In this document: in pieces, positions 27,239 through 37,600 of the stretch
Numbering within the stretch: position 1 is the stretch's first letter
How the letters are laid out: each line of letters begins with the position of its first letter
Assembly (NCBI GenBank): GCA_027574665.1
Contig: CM050653.1
Location: 42,792,118 to 42,856,117 of the forward strand
DNA from: Rhynochetos jubatus
Lineage: Eukaryota; Chordata; Aves; Eurypygiformes; Rhynochetidae
DNA length: 64,000 nucleotides
Direction of reading: 5' to 3'
The notes under the pieces: generated by a model
The model's database searches: none
Told to the model about the DNA's origin: nothing
The model's input: only the letters and a program-made list of their open reading frames with translations
Made by a program: the position numbers and the translations under genes

Positions 27239-28504
27239 GGCAAAACGTTCCAGAGAGATGATTTCATTGAAATTCAGACATGCAGAACCTCTATTATCAA
27301 CAGCAGCAATACTGCCTTTACGAGTCCTTTTAGAAAATACTTGTGTGTCCTAGAAACGTAAAGTAACATTTTCAAAAGCAATTTATGCCACTGGGAATTG
27401 GCTGTTTAAAGACCTTTGAGGCTTTAGGGTTTAAGACCAGATTTTTGAAGCCTCAGGGCTTAGGTCACATTTTTAAAGGTAAAACTTCAACACCAATCAC
27501 TGAAACAGTTTTTAAAGTTCTGCATTTCATTTCCTAAATCACTCCTGTCTCCTTAAAGAGTGTCACAATACTGACTTTCAGGTTACAGTTGAACATGATA
27601 CTTCCAGGAAATCATTAGCTGAGGTTTCCCCTGTGGGGAGGGTGTCCTCAGCCCTCCTCGAAGGGACTGGCTCACACTACAGGTGGTTGGCAAGTGCCTC
27701 TGGCCCCGACCACTGGAGAGGATGCAGGCTTGGTCCTGCATTGTGCCAGAGCCCTGGGAAGCTCTGCTGTGGTTCTCCTTCAATTCAGCCCTACCGACAT
27801 ACAGTCAGTGCACCTTCACAGCTCCACAGACACATTGCTAACACACAAAACTCCTCTGCTTCTCCCCCAAATGGGTTATCAGGGCTCTACAGGGAAGAAA
27901 CCACCTGAGAATAGACAGCCACAGCACACAGGAAAGCAGCCTGTCTTCTCATGGGGACTTTTTACTCCCTCAACCTGTTGCACAGACCACAACATGTGTA
28001 TTAATGGTGAATCCACGGTGTGGAGTACGATGAAGTAAAGAAATACCCATGCTAGATGGCAGCACAAAGGGCGTTACCTTCCAGCATGTCCTTCTGACAC
28101 CAGGCACAACCCTACTGCAGCAGAGGGAGCGAACCTGGCAAGCTTTACTTTGTGTTTATCAATGAAAATCTATAGTCTCCATTGAAAATTGAATTAGGTT
28201 TGAAGTAGTAATATAAATGTAGGCTACACCTTTGGCCACAGCAAGTTTGTTTTATTGAGACTGTCCAATTTTACAAGGAGGGTTTGTTGGATTATCTAAT
28301 TTCACAGAATTTGTGCCATTTAATTTTGTTACAAATATTGGGAAAGTCAGTACCTGAAGTCCTGAGGCGAGGGAATGGGAGTTTTCATTTGTTCATCCAG
28401 CTTTGATGAACACTGAATAGTTCCATTTTCATACTGGAGTCATAACACTTCAGCCAGCATTATAACCAGGAGAGCTGATTAGCAGGCATTTAAAATGAAG
28501 GATT
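27239..28504. other. Unique non-coding sequence
   Basis: The segment at about 27405-27520 repeats words like 'agatttttgaagcct' and 'catttttaaaggtaaaa'. These faintly recall amniote MITE arms, but not well enough to call. Open frames at 27.6-28.1 kb on both strands mirror one another and have no domain. Confidence 0.45.
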
Positions 28505-28650
28505 ATCTTGTGGTTGAGGCAGAGGAGCAGGACTCTGGAGACCTGATTTCTGTTCTTTGATCAGTCACACAAACCCTGCATGACATTGGGCAAGCCAATT
28601 AATAGCTCTGTGTCTCTGTTCTTCAGCAAAAATTGAGGGGAAGAATGGTA
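28505..28650 (+). mobile_element. MIR-like CORE-SINE (plus strand)
   Basis: The segment follows the MIR consensus order. A 'gtggttgaggcagaggagcag' type head is followed by 'gactctggagacctgatttc'. Then comes the tRNA-like/core section with 'tgacattgggcaagcca', and 'ctctgtgtctctgttcttca' in place of the usual 'ctctgtgcctcagtttccc'. The last part, 'aaaaattgaggggaagaatgg', matches the 'aaaatggggataat' position. MIR/CORE-SINEs were active in early amniotes, so this is an old fossil copy. It has no coding capacity. The 3' LINE-derived tail is missing or unrecognisable. Confidence 0.75.
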
Positions 28651-29956
28651 TTTTTTTTCTTTCACTCCCTTCCCTCCCCACATACAGTCAGCTCTGCAAA
28701 TTGTTTCTTATTGATTGGTACAGTAAGGACCTGATTTCTGTTGTGCCCCTCAGTGTTTCCAAAGTACAAAACAAAAAATCCATTCACATTTTCAGGGTTT
28801 GCTTTTACATGAATACTAAACAGTGATCAAGTTATCTTCTATTTAAATTATTCTATTTAAATCTGGCTTAGGGATTTCATCACTGTTTTCATTATTAAAA
28901 TTTGCAAATACTTGCAGTGGTTGTAAGCCTCAGAAAACAGCTGAGAAAATTATTTTGCAAATATGCTCTGTAAAAAAGAACTGTACATGTGTGGGGGTGA
29001 AAAATTGTTTTTATGGATCAAAGTAACATTAGTAGTTTTGTTTCAGCCCTGATAGTAAAAGGATGTAAGTAAAGCAAGTTTCCTAGAGAGCTGAGATGAT
29101 AGATTTTCTTTTACCAGCACAGCTACATGAACTAGACAGCAGAGCTAAGGTGCCAAATACACAAGCCCTAGTTGAAGTATATGGAGGTACATGCAGTGCT
29201 CAGTTTGGGAATTCTGAAGTACCTATGCAAATTCAGAGGTCCAGCCTTTTGCTTTCCTACCCTCTTCTCCCTCCACAAGAAGTGCCAGCATCTGTGCTGA
29301 AATACCAGTGAATGGGCAGATACCAACCCCCTTCAAACATTGCATCTGTGCACATAACATTAATAAATGGATAGCTATTACAGCGGTCAGAAGAAGAGTG
29401 TGTTCTCATTTTCCCATCCCCACACTGCAACTGACAGTTCAGCACTTGAGCTGCAGTGATGGACTCTGACTGCACCACACTCTCAACTTTGCTTATACAA
29501 GACGCTGATTATTTGGACAGCTTAACATCAGAGAGGAATAATTGACTGCTGTGCTCCTCACTGTACTGTATCAGTCCTCCTTTAGCAGCAGCTTATGCTA
29601 CTGGAAAGAAAATCTATTCTTATTTTCATTTTCTGCATGCTTACAGGAGAGAATCATTGTTGCAGTTATGATTTAATAAACACCAGCTTGGACCTGGGCC
29701 AGGTTAATGGATGGTTACCAGGCATAACAGCAGGAGAAGCATATGAACTTCTATTTTTCAGTCTTGGAAAAAAAGTTTTAATACAGCAAGACATCAAACA
29801 ACATGTTCACTTGTTCTTAGTTTGCCTGTAATGAAATAACCCAACAGCAATTTGCATCTGGAGTCATACAGTCACTCAGGTTATCCTACCTGTTGTTGCA
29901 CACCTGGCCCCGGTGAGGACGAGACACCACAGCCCATTTGCTGTTCTTTCCAACAG
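28651..29956. other. Unique non-coding sequence
   Basis: Contains a short tandem duplication of about 13 bp ('ttctatttaaat' twice) at 28.84-28.86 kb. A plus-strand open frame at 29595-29831 begins near a possible 3' splice site ('gcttacag') at about 29.64 kb, but it has no recognised domain. No gene is called. Confidence 0.4.
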
Positions 29957-30011
29957 ATTTCATAGGAGCAAGCCATCCACAGACCGTTTTACTAATGCAA
30001 AAGAAACCAAG
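29957..30011 (+). other. Candidate internal exon (speculative)
   Basis: A good pyrimidine tract and 3' splice site ('gctgttctttccaacag') precede a 55-nt segment that ends in AAG followed by a GTAATA donor. In the open frame it ends exactly on a codon boundary. Joined to a second acceptor at 30127 (pyrimidine-rich tract, 'cattaaag'), the frame would continue for ten codons to a TAA at 30158. No homology is recognised. Chance splice-site pairs are common, so this is a suggestion only. Confidence 0.15.
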
Positions 30012-30127
30012 GTAATACTAATTGGTGTGAACCTGTGCCCACTATTCATGGTTAGATTTCAGCAAAATTTGACAATGACCTTTTGCCTGATGTTGTTAAT
30101 TTTGTTTCCCACCGTTTTTCATTAAAG

Positions 30128-30217
30128 GAAGATAATGAAGTTACAAGGTCCTTGGCGTAAATCATTAAAGACTCTGACTAGCAATACAACAGCAAAAGGT
30201 AGATCCTTCCTCTCCTA
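30128..30217 (+). other. Candidate terminal or internal exon (speculative)
   Basis: It follows a long pyrimidine-rich tract ending 'cattaaag'. In one phase it closes at a TAA at 30158-30160. In another phase it stays open, running KIMKLQGPWRKSLKTL and onward, to a possible GTAGAT donor near 30200. Nothing is recognised in either reading. It is listed because it adjoins the CpG-retaining pocket to its right. Confidence 0.12.
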
Positions 30218-30380
30218 TTTTTTTCTTGCTTATATGTTGATGTACTCTTAAAAAAAATCGTATTTTTTAAAGTGGGAGACTCAGCGGCCTGCCAAAATAA
30301 AGAAGTCTGCATAAGACACCGTACTGTCTTTCATGAGAAGCTCCTGTTGTATTGCCACTGGCAAAATTCAGGAAGAGTAG

Positions 30381-30497
30381 TCGGTAAAAGAATTTTTTGA
30401 ATTAATACAGCATGGCAAACAGAGTGCCGCTGCGTGTCTGGAAAGCCCATGCTGTCAGCCAGGACTGAGCTGCCCCAGCAGCGCTGCGCGTGCATGA
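30381..30497 (+). other. Protein-like open segment in CpG-retaining pocket
   Basis: Thirty-eight open codons begin after a TAG and end at a TGA. The translation starts SVKEFFELIQHGKQS and becomes Cys/Ala/Ser-rich. It contains five CpGs in under 120 bases, unusual for this window. It may be a fragment of a decayed coding sequence, part of an exon, or chance. No family is recognised. Confidence 0.15.
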
Positions 30498-30589
30498 GAC
30501 CTTTACTCACCAGAAAGCTGCAAGATGGTCTTCACTACTAGCTTTTTGTAACACTACTGCTGAAAGAGAGGGTGTAGGGTGGGTTGTTT

Positions 30590-30767
30590 TTTAAGGATTC
30601 ATTTGTGTTCGCCCTTTAGTGCACCGCAGTCTAGTCTGCTGTTCAAGCAAATGCATTTCACAGGAGTGCCTCATGAGCAATCCGTACAGACATTAGATGG
30701 GGAAATTGCAAAGGTTTTGAAACTAAAGCAGTTTCATACCGCGTTATCCCTGTCAGATATGCTTTAA
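30590..30767 (+). other. Protein-like open segment with possible 3' splice site
   Basis: The plus-strand open frame ends at a TAA at 30765-30767. A possible 3' splice site ('gttcgccctttag', about 30621) lies inside it, leaving about 48 codons downstream. The C-terminal part (VQTLDGEIAKVLKLKQF) has an amphipathic, ordinary-protein character. It carries six CpGs. No domain, start or upstream exon can be assigned. It could be a terminal exon of an unannotated gene, or chance. Confidence 0.2.
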
Positions 30768-31080
30768 CGACCAGATCTTTGTTTGGCAATGCCAGAAATA
30801 GTGAGTTTTCTCACTTAACGTTCTTCGCTTGAAAACAGTGAATTATTGGAGTCTCTGCTTCTCTTTTGAGCAGGATCAGCTTTTGTCTATGTTCTAGAGT
30901 AGGGAGTACTTTTTCCATGCTTCCCCAAGAGCTATGCGGCTCCTCAGCAAAGCGCTAAGGGAGGATTGGTTGGGCAATTTGACTAGAATGATTCTGTTGG
31001 TGCTAAACTGAAATGTTTCAGCTGTCCAACTAGTTTGCATACTCTGTCTAACTCCTACTAAAGATAAAGACCTAAACTGG

Positions 31081-31126
31081 AAAAAAAACAGCAACCAAAA
31101 AAAAAAAAAACCACACACACACACAA
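31081..31126. repeat. Poly-A and (CA)n low-complexity tract
   Basis: An A-rich stretch with a 14-base A run at 31097-31110 is followed by about eight CA units. A long minus-strand open frame spanning 30894-31319 passes through this tract, where it reads as a Phe-rich run, and is judged spurious. Confidence 0.9.
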
Positions 31127-31384
31127 AAGAGAAAATGGCAAATCTGATTAATGTAGTTACCAGATTATTAAAAAAAAATACTGTTATTTCAGAATCCTTG
31201 TCGCCTATAGTAATTGAACAAGTACTTTGCATATTGTGCGTGAAGTGGACTAACCTGAGCATATTGTAAGAAATAAATGAATAAAACTTAAACAGTAACC
31301 TTAAGCTGTCGTCCTCCAACGTGTTAAAGCTCCCATTCCAAACGTATTTGTAAACATCTCATATCTGTAAAGTAATTTTATTGA

Positions 31385-31651
31385 ATAATTGCTATCATAA
31401 AATTCTTAAATATTTACAGGAAAACGACAGATCTAGACATCATTGACACTTCCAGTTTTGCCAGTAGCCCGGATATTGCCTTGGAATTTAGTAAAACCAC
31501 AATAGGTTATAAGTGGCTGATGACCTACGGACCGGGAGTGAAGACACAGCTTTGTCCTTCGAGAATTGTGGTAAATGACAACGATGAGTTAGTTAGCCTT
31601 CAAACGCGCACCATAAAACCATTCAGGGTGTGGACTGCAGTCGCATTTTGA
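31385..31651 (+). other. Open frame without start codon, coding-like (unassigned)
   Basis: The frame is open for 88 codons from just after a TGA at 31382-31384 to a TGA at 31649-31651, with no ATG near its beginning. A weak 3' splice site ('atatttacag', 31410-31419) would leave about 76 codons as a terminal exon. The translation has mixed, soluble-protein composition (for example IALEFSKTTIGYKWLM and later CPSRIVVNDNDELVSL). Nine to ten CpGs survive in 230 bases. I recognise no domain or family. AATAAA-like hexamers nearest to it lie upstream (31270s), and I see no clear one immediately downstream. It may be a real last exon, a piece of a decayed insertion, or chance. Confidence 0.25.
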
Positions 31652-34600
31652 GTGTTCTAACTATGCCCACTGCAGCAAGCAATAACGCTGATTAGCTTGG
31701 AGCAAAATTCCAGCAGTTGCTGCTGACACCTAAGGCACTGATGATAGCTCTGGACCTTGCCTACACTATCGCTATGGCCTATTATTGATTTCGTGGGGTT
31801 TGATTTCTTTACAGAAGGTCTTGAGTTTACGATACAATATTGGAGAGTGTTTTGTGGCTTCTGTTGCCTGCAGGGTCACTGCAGGGTATGTGTTTGTTAT
31901 ATGGTGATCAGTGAAATAAGAAACTGTACCCCCTGACACAGCACATATTTCCAGCTCTCTGTTCCTAGGCAGCCAGGGCAATGCCAATAGTTTTTAAAAA
32001 TCCTCTCCACAGACGTTATGAACAGAAAGTAACACAGATGTCTGTGATTTCTTAAATATTGTACGGCAGAAAGATAGACCTTCCTTCCTGATCTTCACAC
32101 CCTACTTAGGCAAGGCTTTTGCTGAAATCTGTGGCAGTTTTGACTGAATAAGGGCAGCAGGATTTTATCCCATGATAACAGTACAAAAAAAATCTGAATT
32201 CCAAACAAGGTGTATGCCAAGAAAACACACAGAAATCCCTTGTACAAGGAGTTCATCTTTTTTGTAAAGGAAGAACAACATGGCAGAGAAACAGACTGTC
32301 AAGATACTTTCTGAGTCACTGTTTCCAGTACAACAAATACTCATTTTATACAATGGAGTACAAAGTTATGAATAATCTTGTATGTGAAGTGCAAAATCAA
32401 GAGAAAGTCATGAACACAGTTAGTTACATGTTGTAATCTCAACCTTCTACCAGTTCTATTCAGATCCACTGCTGGAACTTACTCCTAGGTTAGTTTCATC
32501 TTCGATGGTCTGGTTTTTTAGGGTACAATGGAATTCTAGTTAAATAACACAACCCTGTTACGGGTTTATTAGCTATGATTTCTTTATTTCTATCTGACTT
32601 CAGCTATTACAGCAGTTACAAGCCACAGAAAGCCAGAAAGAAGGCATTTCTACAACTGTCCAAAGCCCAGTGATCCATCTGCTCCATTGCCTTATCACCA
32701 GTAACCAGTTGTTGCTGTGACAGGGAAAGGCACAAGAAACCCTGATTTCTGAACAGCTAAAGATTCTCTCAGTTTTGACGGAGACAAGGCAATAAAGCTA
32801 TTTTGTAGGCTGCACTGACTATCAGGTGGAAGCAAGTGACAAAGGCCACAATCAAGACAGGTCAAGGTGAGGAAGTAAAGAAAGTAAAAAAGACATCAGT
32901 TCAAAGGGTGAAATGGGTGGGAATGTGGTCCAGGATCATCAAAACAGGCATCAGAACAGAAGGGTAGTCTGCAGGAAATGAGAGGGCAGAGCACAAGCAG
33001 GATCATGCGAATACAGACTTTGCAAGCACTGCCACTTAACTGAAGCCTAACAGTGAGATCCAGACCTGGGCGCAGCAACGCCCAAGTACCTGCTGCCTAA
33101 GGGACAATTCAGTTCCTGAGAGAGGCTAATCTGTATCCAAAAGCCTCATGAAACTTTCACTATTTATTTTTCCTCTGCCATCCCATCTTTTTTTTCTTAT
33201 TTTTTAAAGTCCTATAATTCTCCCTGACATTTCCTACAGGAAAATAGCATACTGAGGGGTTTTATTCTTAAAAGGAAATTATCTTGCTGACAACCCCTTG
33301 ACATTTAAAGTGAACCATCAGACCACAAGGCATTCCTGCATGAGGACCCCACAGCGGGAGGCAGAGAGGTCCTTTCCTGCAGTGGCACCGAAGAGGGGCT
33401 GCCAGTCCCAAGCTGTCACCCCAGTAATGTGCATAAAGTCACTGCATAAGCACTCCAAGATGTAAGAAGACAAACTCTCTGAGACTTCCCAGACGGGTAA
33501 CACACATCAGATCTCATGGCTATGACTGAGACAGCTGTTTTTAAAATCAGGATTATAATCCAAACACAGTTTTTAGGGTGAAATCTTGCTTTTCTATTGA
33601 TCACGACATAAAAGCCTCAATGGAGCTTTAGATGAGAACACCAGTGTGTGTTCCTGAGACTGCTGTTTCAGCAGGGGATGGGCTACACAGGAGGTGCCAA
33701 ATCAGGATCTGAGTTTTAATCTTTGATTACTAAGGAAAGAGAAATACCATAATAAATTTTTCTCCTCTGTGCATGGGTGTGCATACATACACACTTCCCT
33801 TCTGGTGAGTAAATATCCCACCCCGACTTTGGGCCATCATTTGCCATATGATGTGTGAGAACGTTTTGTTGTTCTTTTAAGATTTATTCCTGAAGAAAAT
33901 GGAGGTTAGTTGTGAGTGGTGCTGACAAATCTGCTAAGCCAAGTGCTTTGTTCCTCATGAGCAAGTAAGATGAAGTAAACTGTGCAGGGTGGGTGCTGCA
34001 GGCTGAGGGCCATGAGTAGATGGCTGTTAAGAAAACTATTCATTTGTGTTTTTGGAGGCATTTCTAACGGGGGCTGTCCCTGTGATTCATTGCTTCTCAT
34101 CTAATCTCTCTCACCTGCAAATCACAAATCCATCTGGCTGGCGGCAAACTGAAGCGTAAATCTCGTAAGTAGCTCAGCTTTTGCATTCCCTGGTTTGCCC
34201 TGAAGTTGAAGATGCTTTAAAACACATTTTTAAAGCATTTTGAAAAGCACTAAATATGACAGACTGAATAATCAGTAGAAAACTTAAAAATACTCAACCG
34301 CCCAAAAAGCAACAACAAAAAAACTCAACAAAACCCACACAAATTTTTTCTTGGTTTTTCTTTTGTGTAATTTAAAAAGCATAATTAAAAGCTGTTGCTA
34401 AGTTTAGTGTAAAACTGTGTGAGGAAACCCTTTTTGTCATATGCATGCTGAGTATCAGCCAAAGTGAAGCTAATGGGCTGGGAAGAGTAACTATGGAGAT
34501 GTCCATCTCTAGAAAGGTAGTGTCAAGAATTAATGCCTAACAAGTAGAACTGACCAGAAATTGCCTCATAAAGCATGCTTTTGTATGTTTAATTGTAACC

Positions 34601-37600
34601 TATTCCCCAAACCCAGAAAGGTTCTAGAGAACCACTCAGTTTTGATGTAGTTTGCCACCAGCAGGCAGGTTTTCTTACTGCTTATCATCTCACTCAGGCA
34701 GCGCTCAAGGCTTGGTGCACGAACCATGGCGGCTGTGGATTTCAGGTGTTTCTCTAGATTCTGTGGCAGCTACACATTGTTTGGGTCTGCCTCCTCTGGG
34801 AGCCCTGAAAGCCTGACTGGAAGCGGCAATGTGTTTGCTTTAGGAAATCTTCACAGGTCTCCTGTGTTTCTGCCGAGGGTGAGTACCACAGGCTTCCTGC
34901 TGATACCCATCTCATTCTACCCAGAAAGTACCAGGGGAAAATAGGTCACTGGACAGTTTTTGTTTGAGTGTTTCCAAAACCACAGCTTTTGTGTGTCAAG
35001 CATATTGCACAGATCAAGGACTCAGTGATTCAGCCAGGTCAACTGGTGAGCTGCCACATTTTCTGATCTTCAGGCAAATCTATCACACTTAAAGGGAGCA
35101 CATCTGTATACACTGATCATCCAGAAACAACAGTTAACAAACTCACTTCTATTCCTGCAATGCAGAAGATGTTACTTCATTACAAATCAGAGCCAGAAGC
35201 CTGATTGATAGAGCAAACATTTCTGGTGAAGAATCTCATCATTTCAGTTTGTGAAATGTTACACAACAAAGTAAAAATCACGGCCTTCCTTGAAGGTCAG
35301 TTAGGTAACACATTCATTAAAGCTTAGTTGAAGGAGCCTCTCAGAGATCAAAGACTTCATCTGCAGGATTCAATGATTCTTGCAAAAGTGACATTCAAGA
35401 CCTCTGGATAATTTTAAATATCATGTTTACTATTTTTTTCCTCACAGAAAAGGAAGAAAATGTACGCAACAGTACCCATTACTGTTTCAGTACATCTCCT
35501 TTTCAGTGATCTCAAGTTAAAAATGCAAATAAAATGCATGAAGCCATGTACACAGATGGAACAAGTTGAAAAAATTATAAACAATATTGAAGTGTGTGGC
35601 CAACACCTGACACCACAGCAAGGTTTTCCTGTAAAATTCAAAGACCTGTGAGACTGCACACCTCCACTCTTTTCAAAAGAACCTAATGTCATTAGATGCC
35701 AATGTCACTGATCCTCTTCCTATGGCTTTCATCTACACCTGCCTGAGTAGCAGCGAAAGAACCCATTTTTTCTTCCAAAATAGCTCATTTTCTGCTGAAA
35801 CTTAGAAGACTGCATACGGTATGGGATTAGTAACACCCATCCTGCAGTGAATAGGTCTTCCACTGCTGGCAATGCTGTGGGAATGCTTTATAGTTAGGGC
35901 AAATTTATCAGTAAGGATATCCCCTTGTCACAGGAAAAAAGATGTGAGCACATGTGTGAGGGAGAGGATTGCAAGCCAGTTTGGCCCTAACACTATCTTA
36001 CTGTCCGCCCCCTGCCACATAGCCAGGGCAGCACCCAGGAGTGTGCAGGGAGAGAGGCACCCACGCCTCCAGCAGTTCCCTTGTCTCCCTCTAACCAGTC
36101 GTATGGTGAGGACAAAAAGCTCTTGTTAACAGTTTCTATTTTTCTCATATTCAGAGGGACAAAGAGGATCAAACAGTGAAAGGGCGGCTTCTTCCCAGCT
36201 TGCCAGTGACTGTGGGTACACGAGCTATCCCAGGCTGTCACTTGTCAGCCCTTTCTGCCTGCTAACAATAGGATTTATGAATTAAACCCTTGGAGGAGAA
36301 ACACAGAAGGACTATGCCTGTTATTCCACAATATTTTTCAGAGAACAAAGAGATTTTGTAAAATAAAGCAATCTGTGTATGCCACAGCACCAAACGCAAA
36401 CAGCACAAGGGGACTCGAGCTAGCGGTCTAATGAGCTCCCTGATGGTTATCCTACTGGTTAAGTTGTTAGGGGCAGGAGTGTCCTGGAAGCTCCATCAGT
36501 GACACTCACACTGGGGAAGGGAACAGAAAGAGAACAAAAATTAATGGGAATAAGAGAATGAGAACATAGCCAGGGGCTTAGAAAAAGACCTTTAACAACA
36601 TGGTCATTATATTAGAAATCTAGAAGCTGCTTTAGGCAGCACTTCAACCACTCATAATAGCAAAAAAAAAGTAATATAAAAGAAAGATAAAGCCTTTTGT
36701 ACAACATAGGTCTTTTCTGTCCATTCCTTGAATGTACAAAATAACGTCTATGTAGTAGCTTTCCTGCTAGCTGGAATCATATCCTTTCCTTGCTATGCAC
36801 ATGGTTTATTGCAGTTCAGTTTTTCCGAGAAACTACCGATTGGCATCCCATTATTCTAGGTGCAGTAAAAACACAAAGCAAAGAAATATTGTTACCCCGC
36901 AGTGTTAATACTCTGAGGAAAAAAGATAAAGGGTGGGAGAAAAGAATTATCACTTATGAGAGAGAGAAGAGGGAGGGAGCATACATCTAGCTGCAGTCGT
37001 GACCGCAGGCGGTAGGTGTACATGCCATTTTGCCTGTGCTACTTGGGGAGAAAGAGAGCAATGAATCCATACTTTTGATTAGCTTATTTAAACAGAGACA
37101 CAAATTGCTGAAAGAAAATAAAACCTTCCTGAAATCACACATGCAAGACTCGAGTTTATCCTTTAGAGAAATACTAAAAGTAAAATGAAATGCCTTGGAG
37201 CACACTGCATCAGTTTGGAAAAAAGGCAGACAAATGGAATCTGAGAGTTAATCTGGAAATTATTTTTCTATGCAGATTTGTTTTTTACTGGAAGACACTT
37301 CAGCAGTTTTTAAAGTCTGCTTTAGCTACACAGAAAACATCTAACAAACCAGAGGACTAATTTTTCATCTCCTGATCTGGGGGTACTTACCTCAAAAAAC
37401 AAAGTTCACAACCATTTTATCTTCACAGGTGCCTGAAAACATAACATGTCTCAGCACTTTGATACCTGCTGGGTGTTCCCATTGCTTGGATAGCAATGTA
37501 AGAGCTATCCAAGGAATGAATGTTGTTTGCCAGAAATAATGTTCCAAGGAATCTGGTTGCAGATCTGTTAGTCCATTTTCTCTAGGGTAATGCCAGCACT

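Noticed and set aside
27405..27520. Possible second MITE of the 11.6-kb type
   Set aside because: It shares only short A/T-rich words such as 'tttttaaagg'. No inverted arm structure could be traced.
30894..31319. 141-codon minus-strand open frame
   Set aside because: It passes through poly-A/(CA)n at 31081-31126, giving Phe- and Cys/Val-rich low-complexity peptide. No domain, and composition typical of chance.
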